From contig JASFXZ010000001.1 of the NCBI GenBank assembly GCA_032209605.1, forward strand, positions 10,434,256-10,498,255: a stretch of DNA of 64,000 nucleotides. The letters run 5' to 3'. A program made the translations under genes and the position numbers. This document shows positions 38,990 through 50,500 of the stretch, piece after piece (position 1 is the first letter of the stretch; each line of letters starts with the position of its first letter). The stretch comes from Mactromeris polynyma (lineage: Eukaryota > Mollusca > Bivalvia > Venerida > Mactridae). The notes beneath the pieces are model-generated. The model worked only from the letters and a program-made list of their open reading frames with translations, made no database searches and was not told where the DNA came from.

Positions 38990-40186
38990 CTAACACCAAT
39001 CATTCGCATTAATTTGGTGATAAAACCTATTATAGGCTTCTTGGTGTTCACGTATAATTTCTGCCACAGAGCGTTTCCTTTGTCGCCTGCGTCTACCATG
39101 TGCTCGGTGTTGACGAAGCTGTTCCCCGTCGCTGGATTCAGAGGATTGAGCAGCAGCAATGTCCTCTCTGACACCAGGTCGTGGTGGATCTGCTGGTCCA
39201 GCTTTCATCTGCACCAACGGCTGTTGTTCTGGTCTCGGAATTAATCGTCGTTCATGTTTTTTTATTTCTTCTACTGCATCCCTGAAACGAAAATGATTAC
39301 AGTGGCGGTATGAAATTTATTCGGGACAATTGTTGAAAACGGAGATAAACACAAGTAAACAAATCATTTTATCCTTGAATATATCTAACTGGGCACTTAT
39401 CATACATTGCTTATAATTTACTTTGATTAAGGAAGTAACATACCTTATATCCGCATCAGGTATATCCTCTGGTGACTTCTTAATTAGGAAACTGAGTTTT
39501 CCAGACATTCAATCCAGAAGTTGTCTGAGACTGCCAGTGTTATAAACTTCCATGGTGGCTGGTGACAAAATATTTAGATTTTGTTTCACCTCATCAAGAA
39601 TGTCCGGCCAGTTTGTTGGATGGTTAATATAGGCTCGTAAGATCAGCATAGTTTCTTCTTTATTTATCTTTACAGATTTTCGGCGCCTTTGAAGCAATGT
39701 ACCTAAAACATAGACATCATTTATTAGTATGATCGAGGAAAATATATTATCATGAATATAGTGTATATTATGTGTACTTAGATGTATTTGATAATAAAAT
39801 ATTGCATTGTACACGTACAATTAGTATGTCTCGACACCTACACCCATTCATTAATTTTTCTACCCTAGTATTGTCCAGTTTTATTGACCAGTCACACTTT
39901 GCATATCTTCATGGTCAATGCACACACTTGATCGAAAGTGGCCCGAGTACTAATCTATTGTGTGCATTGACCATGAAGATATGCAAAGTTTGACAGGTAA
40001 ATAAAACTGGACAATAAACACGGAGCCGTGTGGTAAACGACATCAGTTAGCTGACACGAAAACATCATAACCACGTGCTCATACGAGATACCGAACGAAA
40101 GTTTTGTTTATAAAACTGAAAGGTAAAATATATTTTTTTGAATAATTATTTATTTAAATTCACTTACCTATGTTATTGTTATCCAT
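38990..40186 (-). pseudogene. Transposon-borne SANT/Myb-like DNA-binding protein, one TGA
   Basis: Three exons on the minus strand: 40186-40168 (MDNNNI), 39702-39444 and 39281-38990, total 570 nt. Splice borders are good (G|GTAAGTG, AAG|GTATGT, acceptors TTTTAG and TTTCAG). Exon 2 encodes a basic start (LLQRRRKSVK) and a SANT-like helical segment (NKEETMLILRAY, NHPTNWPDILDEV). It is interrupted in frame by a TGA at 39509-39511 between LRQLLD and MSGKLSFL. CGA (Arg) would fit there, so a CpG-to-TpG change is a simple explanation. Exon 3 encodes a proline-rich stretch, a basic run (GRRRRQRKRS) and a C-terminal coiled segment (EIIREHQEAYNRFYHQ). PIF/Harbinger elements usually encode a Myb-like partner that aids the transposase. 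Family assignment rests on pattern only. Confidence 0.6.
39869..40016. repeat. Near-perfect 148-bp hairpin
   Basis: The left arm starts tattgtccagttttattgac and the right arm ends aataaaactggacaata. The inner arms include tttgcatatcttcatggtca and its complement. Arms are about 57 bp with a loop of about 32 bp. It lies in intron 1 of the SANT-like gene, inside the TIR element, and looks like a nested foldback MITE. Confidence 0.85.
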
Positions 40187-40620
40187 AGCTTAAGACAAAG
40201 TTACTTGTGAAAATTATTTTAGTTGCGCTTCAGGTAGATGTATTAAAGGTTTCCATGTATACAAATATTGCACGGAAAACCCGTGCTAGTTGTAGTGCTA
40301 GCAGAAATAAAGTGCTACAGGTATGTAGGAACAATATGGAGACATCGTCGGGGTATGTTACCCCGAGTAGTAACAATTTGCGCAGGTCTTTTGTGCCGGA
40401 AGAAGGAAATAGGTTTAATATTGTAAAGTGTGGTTCAACCAAGCTGGTAATCAAATAAAATGTACGCCTCTGTGTAACGTTTTGTTCATTATTATTTTGA
40501 GTCAACCCCTCCAATTTTTAATCTATATATCGATGTCCGTCACCGGCTTAAATCACAAATGTCTAATACGAAGGAATTGTAGTGACAGTATTGTTAATAG
40601 AACTATCTGATTTGATAATT

Positions 40621-40765
40621 ACAGTAAAAACTCACTTAAAGACCACCTCAATATAAGACGATCTAAAAAAATTAATAACACAATTTTCAAGTCCCTTTTC
40701 ACTGTTTTAGTATTTATTCCACATCAATATTAAGACCACTGCAATAAGAAGACGCATTATTTTTT
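40621..40765. mobile_element. Pogo/mariner-like MITE, partial copy
   Basis: It starts cagtaaaaactcacttaaag with accacctcaatataagac and contains caatattaagaccac and aataagaagac. It belongs to the same family as the copies at 45070-45246, about 47618-47780, about 53935-54020 and 54847-55021. The right end is lost. Confidence 0.6.
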
Positions 40766-40919
40766 ACTTTTGCACAGCAATCCTCTTCAAATTGCGCCGA
40801 CCATTTATTAACAAAATATTTCTTGTTTACTAACTAAAAACGTCTTATACAGTTGATATAAACTACTATTACTAACTAAAAACGCCTTATACAATTGATA
40901 TAAACTACTATAATATGAA

Positions 40920-42600
40920 AATGTCGAATTCAAAATAAAAAGATAAATTCAACAAAATCTGGGACCAAATGCCTAGTCAAAGATCACCGATATCTGTAAG
41001 GGGAGATGACTGCGTAGGAGATTGTCCAAACTCCCCGCAGTTGTTACTTCCCTTGAAGTTTAGAAGTATGCAGTTGCGCTCGGAACCAGTCAATTTTCTG
41101 TTAACCTCCGCGATATTTTTTATTCATAGCGCATGTTTACTCAAACTCCACACACCAGTTACTCGATTACGCTACCCTACAATCTCCTATATCTATATCA
41201 TAAATTCCGTAATTGTATGCTCCGATATCTGTCATTTACCCTAGTAATCGCAAAGGTGTTCCGGATGACTTCCCAGGGTACCAGTCTAAAAGATTGAAAG
41301 AGGACTTCCGAATGAGTGTACTAATTTTTAACTCTTTCTTTTAAGGATTTAAACAAGTAAACCATTTTGGTGGACTTAACTCTTGATGCCAATTAGCAAG
41401 AGAAATCACTATATGCGGTTATCTACCTGTTTATCAGAGATACGTTTCTGTGTTAATATCCGAAGGGGGCGATAATTGGATGTACATTGTAGCTTGATTT
41501 GGTAAGCACAGTAATCAAAGCGCTGTTAGCGCTGAAGACCTGGGCTGCAGATAGCTGAATTGTGGATTTGCTTGCCCTGTGTATATCTAGTTACTTGTTT
41601 GTAAACAAATTATCATTTTACTACTGTATTTCCATATTAAGTTACTAGTATTTTTTCCATTAGTTAATTTGTGCAGACTATACAAGTAAGTCGGTATATC
41701 TTGTGCATCCTCGATAACCCTAACCCTGGTTTATATGTCCGTGGTTATAATCATATTATACGAACATTCACATTATGTCTGTTACTGCATTTAGCAATCA
41801 CTATTGACCAGAAAGTTGGCAATTTGAAGAAACAAAAAATATGACAAGCAGTCACACATGTATCCGGTATGGTTAATAGTTTCCGTTTGATATCTCCATT
41901 TATCAAGGTTTAATAGTGAGAACTTCATGCATGCTAATCAGACAATTTTATTTCTAACACTACATAGACGGATTAGTATAAATATGGATATTTCCCTTTA
42001 CAAAAGTATACCGCTAAGGTGATAGCCTTGTCATGTGTTTTGACAAATTTATCAATATACACATTTATAGATAAACACTATACACTGTATAATTTATTTG
42101 TACATGTAGAATGACTTTTGGTGATGTTTTTCAATCCGGTAAATGCACACAAAATTCAGTTTAGTATTTTTTAATATCAAAAGTATTTTTGGAAAGGAGA
42201 GAGAATATACTAGCTTATGCCATCGAGTTTCTTTCAAAATTATATCAATATGAACATAAAAACTAGATTTTCCATACTCACCCCTTGTTACTGTTGTTGT
42301 TATTTTGGGAACAAACTTAAATTTATGTTTCTTTTGCAAAATTAACGCTTGCGCAATTAGCCTGATTTACCGGACAACATGTACAATTTTACAATGACAA
42401 CAGTTCAAATAACTTCATTATTTTTCAACATTTTTACACAATTATAGCAGTATGAGTTGAAGGACTGTATAAACATCATACATTACATCTTGCTAATTAT
42501 CATGTTGTTAGATAATTATTGCTGAAAAGCAAATATGGCTATTTCCTTCTGTCTACATCGCTTTAGCATCGTGCTCGAATCGCAATGAAAACAAAGACCG
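40920..42600. other. Intergenic sequence without a recognised gene
   Basis: Short open frames only, none with a domain signature. The phrase attgaaagaggacttccgaa followed by tgagtgtactaa (about 41294-41325) recurs near 63427-63457, which marks a dispersed repeat of unknown type. Confidence 0.5.
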
Positions 42601-42623
42601 GATTTAACGTGTGACCGAACTTG

Positions 42624-43428
42624 AGGGGCCTTATTCATAAACGTTTCTAGGCCGTCTAAATCTGAGACTTATGTTTAGACTAGACTTATCAATCATTGGT
42701 TCAATTCATGAAACTTCTAAGTCTATATTTCTAATTTAGACTTATGACGGTAATTCTGAAATCCTAAGTCTACTTTTGTAGACTTATATGGTTATATATT
42801 GATAAGGTTGTCGTCATATAGTACAAACGACAATATTTCATACCAAGAACTTCACTGACATTGTTCATGTTACGCTCCACACAGCGCTTTGATTCCAGTA
42901 CCATTTAGCATTGTAATCAATAGTTAAATGTTAACAATGCCACCGCTGTTTTAATCCAGTGGGTGGGGTATGGTTCCATTCGTAGTTTTATCAGTTAGTT
43001 TAAACTGTAACTACAGTGTTAAAAGTAGGATTGTTGCATGCATTATGACTGACTTTGTAATCATAATGATAACCTAGATTTATCAAACTTTACCGTGAAC
43101 GCTCATTTTACCTCGGATTCGCCCATATGTTATTGTAGTCAAAGTGCAAGTACTGTGATGACGCCACATTCCGCGTGCGGGTTCTTACGGGTTATTAACT
43201 AGAGTATATCTACTTTATTTGTTCTATTTGTATCTAAGATATACTTGAAATGTGGAACCCATCTGAATATTACCTACTATATTGCCTACGTCGTTGACAA
43301 AAAACCAAACTTAGCTAAGTTTGTCGGTAAGTACGTTTGTGAATTAGACTTAAATCGATTTGGGTAAGTCTGAGACAAAGTCCAAATCTAACTCTAAGTC
43401 TAAAATAATTAGTTTTGAATAAGGGCCC
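42624..43428. mobile_element. Foldback/MITE-like element (about 0.8 kb)
   Basis: The left end ggggccttattcataaacg is mirrored by the right end, whose reverse complement reads gggcccttattcaaaactaa. The inner flanks on both sides are built from repeats of aagtct/agactt-type words. No open frame is convincing. The target duplication is not clear. Confidence 0.6.
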
Positions 43429-44092
43429 AGTTCGTACCGCTGGTAAAAACCCATTCCGGATTTCATCTATTAACGTGATTGACGCCTACCAATAGTGCCA
43501 GTTGTACACACATGTACTATAACGTGTATCGAATTTTACAAGGCTGCTGAAGGGGCGGTCAATGTATTTAATGTATAAATCGATCGCATTTTATAATCAT
43601 CTTTCAAATTTTAAAGCAGGAAATCGCCGAATTCGCAAATCGCTATTTTATCCCCACTGTGATCACAAATGTGCGGGCCATGACTTTTTTAGACCAATTT
43701 GGAGTCCCTTTCAGAGAGATTCTCTTGCATGCGAGCAGCTATTTTGGACGGTACCACACAGGTACCGTCTAAAGTAGTGTGGCAATTTGTGAGGCATACA
43801 ACAATTGGTTCCCGTTTTCAAAACAGAAAAAAGGCTGAAGGCCGGTAACAAGTCAAAAACGTTTTTAGTAACACCAGCAATATTTACGAAAATAATGATT
43901 GTTATTCAACGAAATATTCGCCTAAGGAATATATTTTCCTTAAGTAAATACTTACCTAAGGAAATTCCTAAGGTGTTTTTTGAGTGAAAAGTTAGGATGG
44001 GAATGCTATTTCTTGTTCCTTATTTATTATTCATTTATTTTATTTTCATTTATGAAAGTAAATCTCCATTGACCAATGTATGTTTATATCGG

Positions 44093-44239
44093 GGGTTCCA
44101 CTAGGTACTAAATCTCAAGGGTCATTTGGATAATTTTTTATAGCAAAAAGAAAAATTGAACCTTTCAGCCCGAATGTGGCTTTTTGGAAATACCAGGGAT
44201 CAAAAGGTCAAATTTAGGGTCAAATGAAACCCCTGTATA
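44093..44239. mobile_element. GGTTCCA-end MITE, copy 1
   Basis: About 147 bp with ends ggggttccactaggtac and, at the right, gtcaaatgaaacccctgta (imperfect inverted repeat). A related copy lies at 45350-45532. Both share tctcaagggtca and aatgtggcttttt-type words. It sits upstream of the ceramide-kinase-like gene. Confidence 0.6.
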
Positions 44240-44535
44240 TGTAGATCACGATATATTATAAATGTTTGACGGTTATTTTTACTCCCAATATTGAAATAAT
44301 TTTACATAAATGTATCGTAACAAGTTTGTTCAGATAATCATGATTCATAAAAACATAACTGCTTGGGGCGAAGTCAAGTTTATTGATAGCACTATTCTAA
44401 AAACTGCATTTTGGCGCAAAATAGTTTTCCAGAGATTTAGAAAGTGTTTATATTCTTGCGTCTTGATGATTAACGAAATGTGCTGGAGTTCCACTGCAAT
44501 GGTAACTTTAATTTCAGGTCTCAGCTCATTTCCCA

Positions 44536-47500
44536 ATGGCTTCTGTCGAGGATGATAGGGATCTGGTCAAAGTTCAATGTGTTTGTAAGATTAAGCAACA
44601 GGAATATACAGTTATTTTGACATCATCAGATCTGAGTTGGCAGGTGGTTGGAAGCAAGACAGGTACATTATTTGTACTTTGTATATCATACAAGTTTTGG
44701 CTTACCCATGAGGCAAGCAGGGGCGTAGCTTAGCTAAAATAGATGTGTAGGCCTAGTTTTAGGGGGGTAGCTAGATCGTCAGAGATGCGTTTTGGTGTAT
44801 TTTGTTCCAGTAAATATGCTTACAATAACATCAAAAACATACATGAAATATCTTATTGCAGCAATTTTTCAAAAAGAAGTGTATAGGAATCTATGCTCCT
44901 GGCAAGTCTCTTGAGAATTAATCGGGAAAAGAATGTGATTTAATAGGATGTAAATATACAAACTCAAACTGACCATCATTAAATATACATTCGTATTCAA
45001 CGATTTGGTGCTGACATGCCTGATGTAGGTTATACTGAGCAATTACTTACGCTGTCATGAATGTATATACAGTAAAACCTCACTTAAAGCTCACCTCGAG
45101 AATTCGATCACCTCAAAATTAAGAACAAAATGTCAAGCCCATTTTCACGGTTTTGTTCTTTATTCTACTTCAATATTAAGACCACCTTAATAAGAAGACC
45201 AGTTTTCAAGGGCCTCTAGGGTTGTCTTATCATTGAGGTTTTCCTGTATACTTATCTTTGAGGTTAGTATTAAGCATTGGTTTAACTTACTTGGTACTAT
45301 GCATGTGTAGTTGAATAAAATATATATATATCGTACTTTGGTTGTATACCAGGGGTTCCACTTGGTGCTGACTCGCAAGGGTGATTTTTGACTGGAATTT
45401 ACCATTTTATAGCCAATTTACCAAAACTTAGAGAAAAATTGAGCTAGAATCCAGAGGGTCTAAATGTGGCTTTTTTGGAAATTCCATGGGTCAAAAGGTC
45501 TTATCAAGGGTCAAATGGAACGCCTGTTTACTACAATTCTTCCTAAAATTATTTGTAATTTTTTAATACTTCAGACTTGATATCAGTAAGGATCTCGGAG
45601 ATCCTCTCAGTAAAGATTCAAAAGTCTCATGACAAAGATATTCTGTGTGTCAGCTTCGCCCAAGTGCAGAAAAATTTGGTATTGAAGAGATGTGTTGTTG
45701 AATTCTCTGCAGATGATGTGAGTTGTCTTGAGCAGTTAAACAGCCAACTATCAAGGCTTATCAGTGATGGTAATTTTCATTATCAGTAACTAAGTTTACC
45801 TTACAGTTAAAGATGTATCTCGCTCATCTGAACATAAAATGTTTGAATTGGCTTCATCCAGTATTGTTGTTACATTGGCTATAAACTCTCTAAAGCCCCA
45901 GCCACACCGGGCCTGCGACAAGGTTACGACCTGGCTAAGATCGAAAAAGATTGGAATCGCAGGCAAATCGTAGAAAGAGGTCACGACTGGTCGCAGAGGT
46001 CGTGGGTGATCGCCAGAGCTTAATCACTCGCAGCAAGGTTGATGGTCGTGTTCAAAACTTCTGAGCTGCGATTCCAAATCGTAAGAGGTCGCAGACAGTT
46101 CTTACATGGTCGTACCACCAGTCGCGCATGGACGCACCAACAGTCGTGCATAACCGTGGGTTAAGTAATCGCACGTTTGATCGTGTTACCGGTCTTGCCA
46201 CCTATCGGTTGGTGGTGCCTCTAAAGATTGGTGGTAGGTCATCGCACGATCAAGAAAACGTACGATCTGGTGTGACTGAGGCATAATAAGAACAATTGCA
46301 ATTTATAACCGATTGAAAATATCTTGTTTTACTAACAAAACTTGTAAAATAGCCGGATTGTTAAAAAAAATGGGTTTTGTTTTAATCGTATGATGTACAA
46401 ACATCTTTCCTCAATAAATACGGATCAATACATTATGAGTTCATTCTTTGTTAATGCATGTTTATTGATGTTTTAACTATAGGAAGTATATTTTTCATGT
46501 TTGTTAAGGTAAACGAATGAACACAAAATGAAATGTTTGAACATCTCCACTTAAACTCTGTCTCGCCATGAATTCAGACACTAATTCAGCGACGAAACTT
46601 ACGATGTTGGCTTATTTTAAGTATATACATGTATTTATAAGTATAAGTTTTATAAATTTTCATCTACATATTTATTAAAACCAATACGAAATTTACGAAA
46701 ACTTAGAATGCACATTGATATATGGCATGGGAAAAGTTGGTATGGTCAATATGTCTTCTGATTTAAAACGCGGGCGGATTCTAATGTGATCGCAAGTCTT
46801 GGACCCCTCTCATCGCGTTATAATGGAGTTATATTGGAGTGTATGCACATTTATTGTGATAATAGTAATTTGATCTTCTTATGTACAGTATTGTTTTATT
46901 TCTATTTCAGATGATCATAAACCTAAGAGTTTATTGGTCATTGTGAATCCTGCCAGTGGTCGAAATAAAGGGATGTCTATTTATACTAAAACGGTAGCAC
47001 CTATATTCAAGGAAGCTGAAATCCAGACGAACGTTGTTGGTAAGCCAAATATAAATTATTGGCAGGAATTATTCCCGAATGTTACACATTTAGCACACCA
47101 CTATTATCTTTATAATTATCTAACGTGATGTCAAAGTTTTGGTTCATAAAATGTTTGCCTGTGTTAGAAGGCATTTTGTAGAATTTTTCCGCATTATTGT
47201 TGCAGATTGAGTAATTTTAGGGACCACCAGTGATACAGCTTATTAACTTCCATTTTAAATTCATCAAACAATTTAGGTAAGCAGCCGTAGAAAATTATGC
47301 GATATTTTACTTACCCGATTCTTGTTTGGTTCTGTTTTACCTTCTATCAGGGTCGGGACATGTATGCATTTAAATGATTGATGATGATTAGACTTTATTG
47401 GTCTCTATTTTTTATATTCAGTGACAGAAAGAGCCCATCAAACTGAGGAGATATTATCTACGTATGATTTAAGTTCCATAAATGGGTAAGTAAGATATAA

Positions 47501-50500
47501 TCATGCTATGTGATCAACATCTTGCATAGTGCAAGCATCTGCAACCTAGTCTGTCCTAGTCATAAGCTTGGAAAGATAATCATCTCAATAATGTTAATGC
47601 ATAAGCACAAGATAAGAAAAATCTCAATAATAAGACCACCCTTGACACTCTTGAAAACAGGTCTTATTATGGAGTTGACCTTAATATTGAGGTCAAAACG
47701 GTGAAAATGGACTTGAAAATTGTGTTTTTAATTTTTAGGTGCTCTTATTATTGAGGTGGCCTTTAAGTGAGGTTTAACTGTATTGTATTCGGACATAGAA
47801 TTTCATGAAAATCTTAGTTTAATAACTTGAATCTATGTGGCTAAATCATATAGTAGAAATTGTCTGTAAATATTTTTGACTGTCATAAAATAAGTGTAAA
47901 TGTTGTACATATTACAAACTGAATTTGATATTTTCCTGCACATTAAGGTTAGTACTTGTTGGGGGAGATGGTACTTACCATGAGGCAGTGAATGGTTTGA
48001 TGAGAAGATTAACAAAGGAACAAGGACTAGATATTGATGATGTGGATTGCGCTGTACCTGAAATAGATGTACCTATTGGACTAATCCCAACTGGTCAGTG
48101 CTTACCTGTCACCTTGAAACTAGAAATGCAAGGGTCGTTTTATTTGTCATATTTTGATAGAATAAGAAAACCCCAAGCAACCCCGAAGTTACCATAGATA
48201 TAGTGCTGTAACCTGGTAACTTGAAATGCACATGTAGTTTTTTCACAATTGTAAGTTTTACTAGGGTAATGTTTGGAAATTCTCCAAAAATGTGAGAAAG
48301 TATCAAAGAGATAGAACAAGTAACCTTCATAAATGCCCCGTTGTCATCGCCGATCTGAGAACCTCGATCTCCCCGATCGGCCGAATTCCGCGACCAAGCT
48401 CGACCAGGTGTTTGGTCGGGGGTCTACACGACAGAATGGACATCTGCCAGACCTGTACTGGACCCTACTAGATCAACTCAAGACCCTTCCAGACCACTTC
48501 AAGACTATTTGCCGACACACATCCCGATTTCTACTCGACATCTACTCGACCTTCCCGACCCTTCCCGATGTTTACCCGATCAACACGACCAGCCCGATAT
48601 TTTCTCGACCTCTACACGACCTCTTCCCGATTTATACCCGACCATGTACTATCGGGCACGATCGCAGCACGATAGCAGCAGACTAGGTATAAAGCTGAAG
48701 TATTTTGTTCGGTATTCAGTTGACCAAAGACTATTGAAGAAGCAACATCATGGAAGTTGAGCAGCAGGCATTATATCGTGCACGTTGGTTAGAGTTTGCG
48801 ATACAGCTGGCAATATTCTAGCTGAGGAGGAAGAACAGGAAAAGGCTCTGGCTGAGCTTCAACGCAGAGGAATAAGACATAGTCGTGTACAACTTCGCAA
48901 GGCTATCTGTTGTAGGCAGTGACTGGCACGTAGGCCACTGTATGGACAGTATGAACAACTCCTGCAAGAACTCAACCGTGAAGACCCTAAAAGATGGCCG
49001 CAACTTGAAATAGTTGAAATATAAATATATACTTACACAATTTATAATTATTTAAACTGTTTCTATTGTATACAAAGTTAAACTATAGTGTAGAAAACAA
49101 GACATATTATTATCTAATTTTAGAACTGTTATTTATAATTTATACGACATTTTCTATTCTTATGCAAGCCCAGGAACCTGGACTTAAGTTGGCTGTCACC
49201 CTTCGCCACCTTGCAACTGGTGCTTCCGTGTAGCTAAGAAGACTATGTGCATCTTCATACCAAAATTGTTAAAAGTCATCATACAGGAGTATGCAGAGGA
49301 GTTACTGCCACCAATCATCACCTATGAGCAGTGGAAGCAGATTGCCGATGACCTCCCAACCAAGTGGAACTTTCCTCATGCCTGTGGGGCAATAGATGGC
49401 AAGCATCACCGTATAAAGAATCCCAAGGATTCTGGTTCATTGTTCTATAATTACTAGGGCTTTTTTCCATGACATTACTCGCAGTCGTCGATGCAAAGTA
49501 TAAGTTCGTCTGGATCAGGAACTGTTAAATCAATAACCTGCTAGAGCAAGATAACCTTACATGCAGCAGTGCTGGTCTTCCCCTTCCTCTTCTGGGTGTT
49601 GTGCACTTCTGGGGGCAGCTGCGACGGCGATCTGCTGTCCTCAGCGGCCTCATTATCAATGTAGACAGCAGCTGGGCTCTTCTTTCGTCCACTTGGCATG
49701 GTGACTTGTAGCAGAAGGTAGATGTAGTATCGATAGAATCCCGGCAAGTTATGAAAAAAAGCCAAGATGCCCGCTGTGACATTGACATTGGTCACTGAAT
49801 AGAATATCGAGGCTGTCGGGTATGATCGGGTAGAAGTCGTGTATGTTCGAGTAGGGATCGGGTGCGGTCTGCAAACTATCGAGTTGATCGAGTAAATGCA
49901 TCTGATTGGGGTCGTACAAGATCGAGTACAGGTCGTGTACAGGTCTAGTTGATCGAGTACAGATCGATAAACAAATGTGACTAGATGTCTTCCCGATGAA
50001 CTAGACCTTGTACACGAGTATATACACGAGTTTACCAGAGCGTTACAAGACTGTCTGGCTTCTCGAGCGCTACACAGATTTTTTTCTCATGTCAAATCGT
50101 GTTGAAACTCAGACCTCTACCGACCAAGGGAGACCGCTTCAGACCGGGTGGGACCCCCTGCAGACCGAGGGAGATCATTGCACGACTGCATGATTGGGTT
50201 TGATCGAGGTACTTAGATCGGCGGTGAGAACGGGGCATTAACAAAGGAAGTAGTGGATTACTAATGCACTCACTTGCGCAGATGTGCACATTTATGGCCA
50301 TGTTTTTGTTTCAGATAGCCGGCCTTTATTAATAAGAATCATGGTTTATTCAATGTATCATTCTTTATTTCTCATCAGAAAAGCATGTCTTTATAGTAAA
50401 TTAAAATTGTTGAAAATGTCATTTAGCATAAGAATCATTTGTATTTATGTTCACAAACTGTCATTAAATTTGTTATCATTTTGTCATATCAGGAACTGGT

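Larger units (their letters stand above)
38810..40564. mobile_element. TIR transposon carrying a SANT/Myb-like gene
   Basis: A 1755-bp element. The left end agacatttgtgatttaagcc, continuing ggtgacgga, matches the reverse complement of the right end over about 28 bp. It is flanked by the trinucleotide AAT on both sides (38807-38809 and 40565-40567). It encloses the three-exon SANT-like gene on the minus strand and has no visible transposase. The 3-bp duplication and the Myb-like cargo suggest a PIF/Harbinger-type derivative. Confidence 0.75.
48333..50238. mobile_element. PIF/Harbinger transposon with 37-bp TIRs
   Basis: A 1906-bp element. The left end atgccccgttgtcatcgccg and the reverse complement of the right end (atgccccgttctcaccgccg) agree over 37 bp with few mismatches. 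The target duplication TAA lies at 48330-48332 and 50239-50241, which is typical of Harbinger. The subterminal 350-430 bp on both sides consist of short degenerate words (ctcgacc, cccgatc and complements) in opposite orientation. Inside are broken transposase pieces (48750-49524). The whole element lies in intron 5 of the ceramide-kinase-like gene. Confidence 0.9.
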
